NCBI GenBank assembly: GCA_964514105.1
Contig: CAZEPJ010000005.1
Coordinates: 44,238 to 108,237, forward strand
DNA from: CAZEPJ01 sp964514105
GTDB taxonomy: Bacteria > Desulfobacterota > Desulfocorpusculales > Desulfocorpusculum
DNA: 64,000 bases
Direction of reading: 5' to 3'
This document shows, one piece after another, positions 8,028 through 15,787 of the stretch. The notes under the pieces are model-generated. The model ran no database searches and was not told the DNA's origin. It saw only the letters and a list, made by a program, of their open reading frames with translations. The translations under genes and the position numbers were made by a program. Position 1 is the stretch's first letter; every line of letters starts with the position of its first letter.

Positions 8028-10109
8028 ATGGACGAGAAGCCCAAGGTCAGACTCACCATGGATGGGAAAGAGGTGCAGGTGGAGGAGGGGACGACCATCC
8101 TCGATGCCGCCCGGCAAAACGGCATCCACATCCCCACCCTGTGCCACCATCCGGCCCTCTCCAGCTGGGGCGGCTGTCGGATCTGCGTGGTGGAGGTGGA
8201 CGGCGCCCCCAGGCTGGTGGCGAGCTGCGTCATGCCCGTGCGCGGGGGGATGCAGGTGGTCACCCAGAGCCCCCGGATCCTGGAGGCGCGCAGGACCGTC
8301 CTGGAGTTCCTCTTCGCCGAGCGAAATCACTACTGCATGTTCTGCGCCCAGAGCGGTGACTGCGAACTGCAGAGCCTGGCCTATGAGCTCCAGATGGACC
8401 ACCTCACGGTGGCCTTCTCCTTCAACAAGTTCCCGGTGGACGTCACCGATGAGCACATGGTCCTGGACCACAACCGATGCATCCTGTGCGGCCGATGCGT
8501 GCGGGCCTGCCGAGAGCTGGCCGGGAGTTTCGTCCTGAACTATCAGAACCGGGGGGCCAGGGCCCTCATCTGCAAGGACCTGAACCAGTCCACAGCCGAT
8601 TCCGCCTGCGATGGCTCCGGGGTGTGCCTCCAGGTGTGTCCCACCGGGGCCATCTTCAGCCGCCAGCGGACCCACTATGCGGTCAAGGGAAAGTCGCGGC
8701 CCCAGACCGTGACGTCCGTCTGCCCCCAATGCGGCGCGCTGTGCCCGGCGGTCTATCACGTCCGGGACAACAACCTGATCAAGGTGGACGGCCTGCTCTC
8801 CACCCAACGGGCGGATCGGGGGCAGCTGTGCCGCAGGGGTCGGTTCGAACCGCTGGTGACCACAGGGGAGCGCCTCCTCACTCCCATGGTCCGGGGGAGG
8901 GGGGGCGCCTGGGAGAAGGCCGGCTGGGAGGAGGCCCTGGACACTGTGGCCGGGCGGCTTCAGGCCATCAAGGCGGCAGGAGGAGGCCACGCCCTATTCG
9001 GCCTGGCCTCGGAGGACTGCTCCAACGAGGAGCTCCTGCTGTTCCGGGAGGTCGTGTCCAAGGCCTTTGCGGGAAGCCATCTGGGCACGCTGGACGGAGG
9101 CCATTTGTCCACCGTCAGCCAGGCGTGGGGAGATTTGGCCGGCACGTTCCTGGGGCTGAAGGAAGCGCCGTGGACGCGCCTGCCCGAGGCGGACCTCCTC
9201 CTGCTGGTGGGGGTGCAGTCCGGGGATACCCAACCCCTGGTCCTGTCCCTGGTGCGACGGGCCGCCCTGGAGCACAGGGTGCCGGTGGAGGTGCTGGGGG
9301 GCGCGGATGTGATGCAGCCATGGACGCGCCACTTCGTCGCGGCGAAGCCCAGCGACCTGGCCTGCCTGATCCGGGCTCTTCTGGGGCGGGTGATCGGCTC
9401 CGGCCAAATGGGTAACCCCCTGGTGCGCTGGAGGAAGATCGCCGACGAGGTGGGGCAGGAGCCCGTGGCCGATTTTCCGGGATCCGCGGCTCTCGAGCCG
9501 AAGTCCGTGGAGGCATTCCACGCCATGGCCGCGGCCCAGGCCCAGGCCAGGGCCCCCATGATCGTTGCGGGCACGGCGGTGAGCGGGCTGCGGGACCCCG
9601 AGGGGCTCAAGTGCCTCATGTACCTGGCCCTGCTCAAGGGGCTCCTGCCGGCCGATACCCTGAGGCTCGTCATCCTGAAACCGCGGGGAAACAGCGCCGG
9701 GGCCGCCAAGCTGGGATACGCGGCCAACGGCGACGGGCCGTCCGCGGTCGGATGGCGCGGCGGGATCGTGCTTCTTGGGGGGAGGGAGGAGGTGCCGCCG
9801 GATGTCCTCAAGCCCATGGAGAGGCTGGAATTCCTCGCCGTGATCGCACCCCAGATCCCGGCCGGCCTGGCGGACAGGGCCCACGTGCTGATCCCCAAGC
9901 CGCTGTGGCTGGAGGATGAAGGGAGCTACACCTCTCTGGACGGCCGCGAGGTGGGGCGGACCAGGCGGGTCCTGAGCCCCCCTGCAGGGGTCAAGGGGGC
10001 GTGGGAGACCCTGGCCGCACTGGCGGCGCGCGCGGGCCTTCGACCGGATGTCTGGACCCTCGAGGGGCTGCGCGACAGGACGGCGGCGGAGATGAACCTC
10101 ATGGGATGA
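8028..10109 (+). CDS. NuoG/HydA-like iron-sulfur subunit of the hydrogenase complex
   Basis: A 693-residue electron-transfer subunit. In order: a [2Fe-2S] ferredoxin domain (Cys39, 50, 53, 67); a His/Cys 4Fe-4S site (His101, Cys103, 106, 112); a 4Fe-4S site at Cys151, 154, 157, 161; a second site in which Cys194, 200 and 204 are present but the expected second Cys is Ser197; then the molybdopterin-type Fe4S4 domain (Cys232, 235, 239, 268) and a degenerate molybdopterin-oxidoreductase-like C-terminal half, as in NuoG. Complex I NuoG also keeps this half, without cofactor. The gene lies 12 bases after the NuoF fusion and 17 before the small hydrogenase subunit. It should wire the hydrogenase module to the diaphorase. 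The absence of a formate-dehydrogenase Sec/Cys site argues against formate activity, given the hydrogenase genes that follow. Confidence 0.88.
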   Translation: MDEKPKVRLTMDGKEVQVEEGTTILDAARQNGIHIPTLCHHPALSSWGGCRICVVEVDGAPRLVASCVMPVRGGMQVVTQSPRILEARRTVLEFLFAERNHYCMFCAQSGDCELQSLAYELQMDHLTVAFSFNKFPVDVTDEHMVLDHNRCILCGRCVRACRELAGSFVLNYQNRGARALICKDLNQSTADSACDGSGVCLQVCPTGAIFSRQRTHYAVKGKSRPQTVTSVCPQCGALCPAVYHVRDNNLIKVDGLLSTQRADRGQLCRRGRFEPLVTTGERLLTPMVRGRGGAWEKAGWEEALDTVAGRLQAIKAAGGGHALFGLASEDCSNEELLLFREVVSKAFAGSHLGTLDGGHLSTVSQAWGDLAGTFLGLKEAPWTRLPEADLLLLVGVQSGDTQPLVLSLVRRAALEHRVPVEVLGGADVMQPWTRHFVAAKPSDLACLIRALLGRVIGSGQMGNPLVRWRKIADEVGQEPVADFPGSAALEPKSVEAFHAMAAAQAQARAPMIVAGTAVSGLRDPEGLKCLMYLALLKGLLPADTLRLVILKPRGNSAGAAKLGYAANGDGPSAVGWRGGIVLLGGREEVPPDVLKPMERLEFLAVIAPQIPAGLADRAHVLIPKPLWLEDEGSYTSLDGREVGRTRRVLSPPAGVKGAWETLAALAARAGLRPDVWTLEGLRDRTAAEMNLMG

Positions 10110-10126
10110 GAAACGGAGGCGGATGC

Positions 10127-10669
10127 ATGGGAAAGCCCAAGGTGGCGACGGTATGGCTCGAGGGGTGTGCAGGCTGCCACATGTCGTTCCTGGACTTGGA
10201 CGAGGCCCTGATGGACGTCCTCGCGGCGGTGGATCTCACCGTGTCCCCCATCACCGATTTCAAGAACTACGAGTTCGGCGAGGTGACCGTCGGGATCATC
10301 GAAGGGGGCGTGGGAAACACGGAACAGGAGGAGATCGTCCGCAAGCTGCGGGAAAGCTGCCGGGTCCTGGTGGCCTGGGGGGATTGCGCGGTCTTCGGCG
10401 GCGTGAACACCATGCGCAACTGGATCCCCACCGAGGAGGTCCTGCGCCGCGGATACATGGAGACCGAGAGCACCGTGGACGGCGTGCTCCCCATCCACGA
10501 GGAACTGCCGGCCCTGCTCGACAAGGTGCTGCCCGTGAACGAACTGGTCCCGGTGGACGTATACGTGCCGGGCTGCCCCCCTTCTCCGGAGGGGATCGCG
10601 TACGCCCTCCAGGAGATCCTGCAGGGACGGACGCCCGTTCTTCCGACCCAGATGATGCACTTCGACTGA
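10127..10669 (+). CDS. hoxY: NiFe hydrogenase small subunit (group 3, HoxY/HydS-like)
   Basis: A 180-residue small subunit with the four ligands of a single proximal 4Fe-4S cluster: Cys14 and Cys17 (EGCAGCH), Cys87 (GDCAVFGG) and Cys150 (PGCPPSPEG). There is no twin-arginine signal and no extra cluster domain, which fits a cytoplasmic group 3 (NAD(P)-linked) hydrogenase rather than a membrane-bound uptake enzyme. The ATG at 10127 follows GGAGGCGG; an overlapping ATG at 10123 is in another frame. It passes electrons from the NiFe site of the next gene product to the NuoG-like subunit. Confidence 0.92.
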   Translation: MGKPKVATVWLEGCAGCHMSFLDLDEALMDVLAAVDLTVSPITDFKNYEFGEVTVGIIEGGVGNTEQEEIVRKLRESCRVLVAWGDCAVFGGVNTMRNWIPTEEVLRRGYMETESTVDGVLPIHEELPALLDKVLPVNELVPVDVYVPGCPPSPEGIAYALQEILQGRTPVLPTQMMHFD

Positions 10670-10680
10670 GGAGGAGCGCC

Positions 10681-12111
10681 ATGGCCATGGCCCGGAAGAT
10701 CACCATCAATCCCATCAGCAGGCTGGAGGGGCACGGCAAGGTCACCATATATCTGGACCGGAAGGGGGAAGTGGCGGAGGCCCGATTCCACGTGACCCAG
10801 TTCCGCGGGTACGAGCGCTTCTGCGAGGGGAGGCCATACGAGGAGATGCCCGTCATCACCCAGCGCATCTGCGGCATCTGCCCCGTGAGCCATCAGCTCG
10901 CCTCGGCCAAGGCGTGCGACGCCGTGCTCGGTCAAGAGATCCCGCAGACCGCCAAGCTCCTGCGGGAACTCCTGCACATGGGGCAATTCATCCAGTCCCA
11001 CGCCCTGCACTTTTTTCATCTGGCCAGTGCGGACCTCCTGCTGGGTTGGGACGCGGACCCGGCCGTGCGCAACGTGGTGGGGGTGGTGCAGCGGTTTCCC
11101 GAGGTGGCCGTCAGGGGGGTTCGCCTCCGCAAGTTCGGGCAGGAGATCATCAAGGCGCTGGGAGGCAAGAAGATCCACCCGGTGTTCGCCGTTCCGGGAG
11201 GCGTCACCGACGCCCTGGCCGAGTCGGATCGGGACCGGTTGCTCCACGGATTCGAGGAGGCGTATGGCACGTATCAACTGGCCATGGACCTGTTTCGGGG
11301 GTGGCTGGAGAAGAACCTGGAGGAGGTCCTGCGCTTCGCCGCGTTCCCCTCCCTTCATGCCGGTCTGGTGGACCGAGACGGAAATCTGACCTTGTACGAC
11401 GGCCGCATGCGGGTCAAGGACGAGACCGGGGGAACCCTGGTGGAGTTTCCCCCAGCCCAGTACCTGGACCACATCGCCGAGCGGGTGGAGCCCTGGTCGT
11501 ACATGAAGTTCCCGTACTACCGGCCGCTGGGCTACCCGGACGGCTGCTACCGTGTGGGCCCCCTGGGGCGGGTCAACGCCGCCGACGGCATGGCCACTGC
11601 CAGGGCCGGGGAGGAGCTCAAGGCCCTGCGCAGGATGGCGCCCCAAGGGTTGCTCCATGGAACGCTCCTCTACCACTACGCCCGGCTGGTGGAACTCCTC
11701 TACGCCCTGGAGCGGGCCGAGGAACTGCTCGGGCACGAGCGGATCTGCCACACGGACATCCGGGTGAGCGGGCCCCCCGGCGGGGAAGAGGGCGTGGGGG
11801 TCATCGAGGCCCCCCGCGGAACCCTGATCCACCACTACTGGGTGGACTCCCATGGGGCGATCCGCAAGGCCAACCTCATCGTGGCCACGGGGCACAACAA
11901 TATCGCCATCAACCGGTCGGTGGCCGCCGTCGCCCGGGAGTACATCCACAAGGGGAAGGTGGAGGAGGGGATCCTCAACCGGGTGGAGGGTGCCATCCGC
12001 TGCTATGACCCATGTCTTTCCTGCGCCACCCACGCCCTGGGGCAGATGCCCCTGAAGGTGCAGCTTCTCGACGCCGATGGGGTCGTGGCCCATGAGCTGC
12101 AGCGGGATTGA
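10681..12111 (+). CDS. hoxH: NiFe hydrogenase large (catalytic) subunit (group 3, HoxH/HydL-like)
   Basis: A 476-residue catalytic subunit that splits or makes H2. The N-terminal NiFe motif is RICGICPVSH (Cys64 and Cys67) and the C-terminal motif is DPCLSCATH (Cys445 and Cys448). Twenty-five residues follow the His of the second motif. They are the peptide normally removed by the maturation protease after nickel insertion, and that protease is encoded immediately downstream. All four metal ligands are intact, so the enzyme should be active. No hypA-F genes are in the window, so they must lie elsewhere. Confidence 0.94.
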   Translation: MAMARKITINPISRLEGHGKVTIYLDRKGEVAEARFHVTQFRGYERFCEGRPYEEMPVITQRICGICPVSHQLASAKACDAVLGQEIPQTAKLLRELLHMGQFIQSHALHFFHLASADLLLGWDADPAVRNVVGVVQRFPEVAVRGVRLRKFGQEIIKALGGKKIHPVFAVPGGVTDALAESDRDRLLHGFEEAYGTYQLAMDLFRGWLEKNLEEVLRFAAFPSLHAGLVDRDGNLTLYDGRMRVKDETGGTLVEFPPAQYLDHIAERVEPWSYMKFPYYRPLGYPDGCYRVGPLGRVNAADGMATARAGEELKALRRMAPQGLLHGTLLYHYARLVELLYALERAEELLGHERICHTDIRVSGPPGGEEGVGVIEAPRGTLIHHYWVDSHGAIRKANLIVATGHNNIAINRSVAAVAREYIHKGKVEEGILNRVEGAIRCYDPCLSCATHALGQMPLKVQLLDADGVVAHELQRD

Positions 12112-12640
12112 ACGCCCGAGGCGAGACGAGCCGGCCCCTCCCTGGCTGTGGATCGTGGGGTACGGAAATCCGCAGCGCCAGGACGACGGGCTCGGCCCCT
12201 ACGTGGTGAAGCGGGTTCGGCAAGCCCTGCGCCCCGATGCGGGCGTTCGGCTTGCGGCCCTCCAGCAGTTGGAGCCCGATCTGGTGGAGGAGTTGCGGGA
12301 TGTCCCCTGGCTCATCCTGGTGGACGCCTCGGTTGGCGAGGTGGCGGGGGGGTGGGCGTGGGAGCCGGTGGCCCCGGACTTGAACCACGCCCCCCTGTTG
12401 ACCCATCACCTGGAACCGGCTTACCTCCTGGGGCTCCTTCAGGCGGCATGGGGCCGAAGCCCCACCACGTGGATGGTCGCTGTCCAGGGGGAGGCCTTCG
12501 GGATGGGGCGCAGGCTCACCCGGGAGGCGCGCAGGCGGGGGGGCGGGGCGGCCCGGGAGATCGTGGGGTTCGTCGAGGCCGGCCTCAACTCCGGTGCGGC
12601 ATGGCATCCTCACTTGCGCCCGGGGCCGGGCGTGGTATAA
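12092..12640 (+). CDS. hydrogenase maturation protease (HyaD/HycI/HoxW family)
   Basis: A protein of about 182 residues matching the nickel-dependent endopeptidases that trim the large subunit. The hallmark GNP-QRQDDGLG (residues 25-35) corresponds to the conserved GN.L..D(D/E)G.G motif. An acidic residue in ILVDAS (Asp78) and the His pair in THHLEP (105-106) fall where the other nickel ligands are expected. The C-terminal 25 residues are Arg/Gly-rich and not obviously conserved. The start overlaps the large-subunit gene: an ATG at 12092 (overlap 20 bases) is chosen, but 12077 is also possible. Translational coupling to its substrate is likely. Confidence 0.85.
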   Translation: MSCSGIERPRRDEPAPPWLWIVGYGNPQRQDDGLGPYVVKRVRQALRPDAGVRLAALQQLEPDLVEELRDVPWLILVDASVGEVAGGWAWEPVAPDLNHAPLLTHHLEPAYLLGLLQAAWGRSPTTWMVAVQGEAFGMGRRLTREARRRGGGAAREIVGFVEAGLNSGAAWHPHLRPGPGVV

Positions 12641-12641
12641 A
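12614..12641 (+). promoter_or_regulatory. sigma-70-like promoter for the two-component pair
   Basis: TTGCGC (12614-12619) and TATAAA (12636-12641) are 16 bases apart. The -10 box overlaps the TAA stop of the protease gene, and the response regulator starts at 12673. This suggests the two-component genes can be expressed apart from the sigma-54 hydrogenase transcript. Confidence 0.5.
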
Positions 12642-12672
12642 AATAACCCACATACGGGATACGGAGGACCCA

Positions 12673-13086
12673 ATGGGCACGGGAGCCGACATTCTCATCA
12701 TCGACGATGATCGAGACCTGGTGAACTCCATGCGCATCATCCTCGAGAGTCGGGGTTATACGGTTCGTTCGGCGTACAACGGCAAGGAGGGCTTGGAGAG
12801 GATCGAGGAGAAGCTCCCCGACCTCATCGTCCTGGACGTGATGATGACCACGGATACCGAGGGGTTCGACTTCGCGTACAAGCTGCGCGGCAGCCCGCTC
12901 TACCGCGAGATCCCCATCGTCATGACCACGGGTTTTCCCAAGAAGATGGTGGAGGAGGGGCCGGACAAGTTCCAGCACATCCTGGGAGAGGAGTGGCCCG
13001 TGTCTCGCTTCCTGGAGAAGCCCTTGGATCCCGAAGAGTTCCTGGAGTCGATTGAGGCCTTTCTCCAGGACTCCGGAAAGGCGTGA
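12673..13086 (+). CDS. receiver-only response regulator
   Basis: A 137-residue CheY-like receiver domain with no output domain. The acidic pocket (Asp11, Asp12), phospho-acceptor Asp55 (LIVLDVMM), the Thr switch in VMTTGF and the Lys in FLEKP are all present. It differs from a classic CheY by a slightly longer loop before the last helix (HILGEEWPVS). ACGGAGGA precedes the ATG. The histidine kinase gene follows 175 bases later, so the two are probable partners. With no DNA-binding domain it must act by protein contact or as part of a phosphorelay. Confidence 0.88.
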   Translation: MGTGADILIIDDDRDLVNSMRIILESRGYTVRSAYNGKEGLERIEEKLPDLIVLDVMMTTDTEGFDFAYKLRGSPLYREIPIVMTTGFPKKMVEEGPDKFQHILGEEWPVSRFLEKPLDPEEFLESIEAFLQDSGKA

Positions 13087-13261
13087 GCGGTCATTGGATC
13101 GAGCCCCCATGTCCGGACTCCGGGGCAGGCCGCCCGGCATCGGGGTGGGGACAGGGCCTTGACTTCCGACCTTGTCCATCCAAATCTGTTCACCCCAGCA
13201 TCGGTGGTCCCGCCGGGGGACATTGGGGGCCGGACCGGTTCGAGAGGCGGGGAGCCCCTCC

Positions 13262-15103
13262 ATGCAACTGGGCTATGAGCTGGTGCGAGAGCAGATCCTC
13301 TTCCGCAGGGAGCTCAGAGAACGGGTCTTCTGGTTCATCAAGCTCAGGTGGTTGGCCATCGCGGCGGCCTTCGGGGGGAACTGGGCCGCCTGTGTGCTGG
13401 ATCAACCGCTTCCGTTCGTGCCCCTGAACAGCGTCCTGGCCTTCATTGCCCTGTACAACGTCGTGTTCTTCTTCGTGGGCAAGCGGCTGGAGTCAGCGAT
13501 TCCCCAGCGTCCGGGGCCTTTTTTCCTGTTCGCCCACGTGCAGATCGCCCTGGACCTCCTGGCCCTGTTCGTGGTCGTGTACCTGACGGGGGGGATTCAC
13601 AGCCCCCTGGCCCTGCTGGTCGTCCTGCACATCGTGCTGGCGGGGATCTTGCTGTCGGAGACCAGCTGCTACGCATACGGCCTGTCGGTCATCGCGGCCC
13701 TGGCCGCGCTCATCCTTCTTGAGGGCTCGAGGCTCCTTCCGGCCCACCCAGTCCCGGGGGGCCGGCCGGGGCCCGAAGCCGGCAGCGGCGACCCGTGGGT
13801 CCCGTTCTTCGCCCTGGCGGCAGCCGTGCTGGCGTCCGCGTTTCTCATCGCCACGGTGGCGGCTTCGCTGCGGATCAAGGGCCGGGAGCTCCTGGCGGTC
13901 TCGGCCCAGCTGGACTCCAGCAACACCAAGCTGACGGCCCTCTACCGCATGGTCAGGGAGATGGGTCGGTGCACGGAGCTCAAGGCGCTCATGGATTTGG
14001 CCACGGGACAAGCCGCGTTGATCATGGGCGTCAAGGCATGCTCCATCAAGCTCCTGGACGAGTCGGGCAGGCAACTGCGCTTCGCATCCACCTACGGATT
14101 GAGCCAGGACTACGTGTCCAAGGGAGCGGTGGACATCGACAAGAGCCCCATCAACCAGAAGATCGTACAGGGCTCCCTGTACGCCATCGGGAGCATCGAC
14201 GAGAAGGACTACTTCCAGTACCCCGAGGAGATCGCCAAGGAGGGGATCGCCTCCATGCTCTGCCTCCCCCTGAAGGTGGAGAAGATGATCCTCGGGGTGT
14301 TCTGCGTGTACAGCGACGAGACCTACCATTTCGGCGACCCCGACGTGGAGTTCTTCTCCCTGATGACGGACCTGACGGCCGCCTCCCTGGAGAAGCTCAA
14401 GGCCGAGATCACCAAGTCCTGGTTCATGAACAAGGCGGCCCATCAGCTCCGCTCCCCGCTCAATGCGGTGCACAGCATGGTGAGGATCGTGCGCGATGGG
14501 CATCTGGGGCCGGTGGCGGACCGACAGGCGGAGACCCTGGCCCGGTGCGAGAAGCGCATCGAGATGCTGGGCGAGCTCATCGGCGATTTGCTCAAGCTGG
14601 GACAGGGACGGGCCCATTCTGCCCGGGTCGCCCTTCATCCAGTGGACCTCCGCGCGGTGATGGCCCAGGTGATGCCCCTGTATCAGAGCCGCGCCGAGGA
14701 CAAGGGGGTGGAGATCGCATTCGAGATCCAGGAGCCTCTCCCGGACGTCCTCGGGGACGAGGAGATGGTGGACGAGCTGTTCACCAATCTCATCTCCAAC
14801 GCCGTGCGCTACACCCCCGCGGGGGGGCGGGTGAAGGTTGTCCTGGCCAAGGAGGGGCGGCACGCCATCCGCTTCGAGGTCTCGGACACCGGCATCGGCA
14901 TCCCCGAGCAAGACATCTCCCGGCTCTTCACCGAGTTCTTCCGGGCGGAAAACGCCAAGGCCTGGGAGGAGAAAGGGACGGGGCTGGGGCTCGTCATCGT
15001 CAAGGAGGTCCTGGATCGCCTCAAGGGGACCATCCAGGTCCGGAGCCGGGCAGGGGAGGGGGCCACGTTCACCTGCCTCATCCCCAGCATCCTGCACCCG
15101 TGA
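13262..15103 (+). CDS. membrane GAF-domain sensor histidine kinase
   Basis: A 613-residue kinase. Residues 22-205 hold about five or six membrane segments. Residues 225-380 form a GAF-type sensory domain, followed by a HisKA dimerisation helix with the phospho-acceptor His394 in KAAHQLRSPLN. The ATP-binding domain has the N box (NLISNAVRYTP), G1 (DTGIGIP) and G2 (GTGLGLVIVKEV). The ATG at 13262 was preferred to 13172 because the upstream part is low-complexity and GCGGGGAG precedes 13262. The signal sensed is unknown. Its position after the hydrogenase operon suggests, but does not show, a link to redox or hydrogen control. Confidence 0.88.
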   Translation: MQLGYELVREQILFRRELRERVFWFIKLRWLAIAAAFGGNWAACVLDQPLPFVPLNSVLAFIALYNVVFFFVGKRLESAIPQRPGPFFLFAHVQIALDLLALFVVVYLTGGIHSPLALLVVLHIVLAGILLSETSCYAYGLSVIAALAALILLEGSRLLPAHPVPGGRPGPEAGSGDPWVPFFALAAAVLASAFLIATVAASLRIKGRELLAVSAQLDSSNTKLTALYRMVREMGRCTELKALMDLATGQAALIMGVKACSIKLLDESGRQLRFASTYGLSQDYVSKGAVDIDKSPINQKIVQGSLYAIGSIDEKDYFQYPEEIAKEGIASMLCLPLKVEKMILGVFCVYSDETYHFGDPDVEFFSLMTDLTAASLEKLKAEITKSWFMNKAAHQLRSPLNAVHSMVRIVRDGHLGPVADRQAETLARCEKRIEMLGELIGDLLKLGQGRAHSARVALHPVDLRAVMAQVMPLYQSRAEDKGVEIAFEIQEPLPDVLGDEEMVDELFTNLISNAVRYTPAGGRVKVVLAKEGRHAIRFEVSDTGIGIPEQDISRLFTEFFRAENAKAWEEKGTGLGLVIVKEVLDRLKGTIQVRSRAGEGATFTCLIPSILHP

Positions 15104-15327
15104 CGGAATCCGTCCGCGGCAATGGGGAGATCCGGGGATGGGATCACAGGGGATGGCCTTGATCGGTGGCAGGCCTTGCACCCCGGGGGCTCCCCTCGCT
15201 GGATTCCTGCCGGTGTTGGATCCTGGTCGAGCAAGCCCCCGTGCGTGCCCCTCTGGATAGCGATAACGGGTGCACGGGCCCATGCGATGCGGTATAGTAT
15301 TGATCAAACATCGGGCAGGGAGACGAG

Positions 15328-15675
15328 ATGGGAAGACGGATCGTCGTGACCGGCAAGATGGGGAGGCCGTCCGATGACGACAAACGGGCGGCCGCGTTCG
15401 ACGGCAGGAAGCGCGGAAAGCTGGGCACGGCGCTGAATCCGGCCTCGATCCGGGTGCAGAGCCAGAAGCGGGCCAAGGAGGTCCAAAAGACGTGCGACGC
15501 CCACGGCTGGACGTGCACCATCGATGTGGAGCCCGACCAGCCCGAGGACACGCTGGATCTGGATCGCCTGCTTTACCCCCCCCAGCCCAAGGTCGTGGGA
15601 AAGAAGACGGGACGAAACGAGCCCTGCCCGTGCGGGAGCGGCAAGAAGTTCAAGACGTGCTGCGGCAAGGCGTGA
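15328..15675 (+). CDS. SEC-C motif metal-binding protein (PBPRA1643-like)
   Basis: A 115-residue basic protein ending in a complete SEC-C zinc-binding motif (RNEPCPCGSGKKFKTCCGKA). The N-terminal part (GRPSDDDKRAAAFDGRKRGK) and overall length match the small SWIM/SEC-C proteins typified by PBPRA1643. The SEC-C motif is best known from the SecA C-terminus, where it binds zinc and SecB; the job of this free-standing family is not known. AGGGAGACGAG precedes the ATG. It appears to be transcribed alone. Confidence 0.85.
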   Translation: MGRRIVVTGKMGRPSDDDKRAAAFDGRKRGKLGTALNPASIRVQSQKRAKEVQKTCDAHGWTCTIDVEPDQPEDTLDLDRLLYPPQPKVVGKKTGRNEPCPCGSGKKFKTCCGKA

Positions 15676-15787
15676 CCTCCTTGGCCCGCGTAGGGAGAAA
15701 TCCCGGCGCTGTGGCCCGCGGCGGGCCGTCCCGCCATCGTGTCATGGCCGCTCTGGCCAATCCATCCAGGTGAAAGGAGTAGGGTCG

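Noticed and set aside
4854..8990. Very long open frame on the minus strand, antisense to the hydrogenase genes
   Set aside because: It is His/Gly/Pro/Val-rich with no family pattern, lies opposite well-supported genes, and is the expected effect of strong G/C bias at third codon positions.
8028..10109. Formate dehydrogenase alpha subunit
   Set aside because: The N-terminal clusters also occur in such enzymes, but the molybdopterin half is degenerate, there is no catalytic Cys/Sec motif, and the following genes encode hydrogenase subunits, so a NuoG/HydA role fits better.
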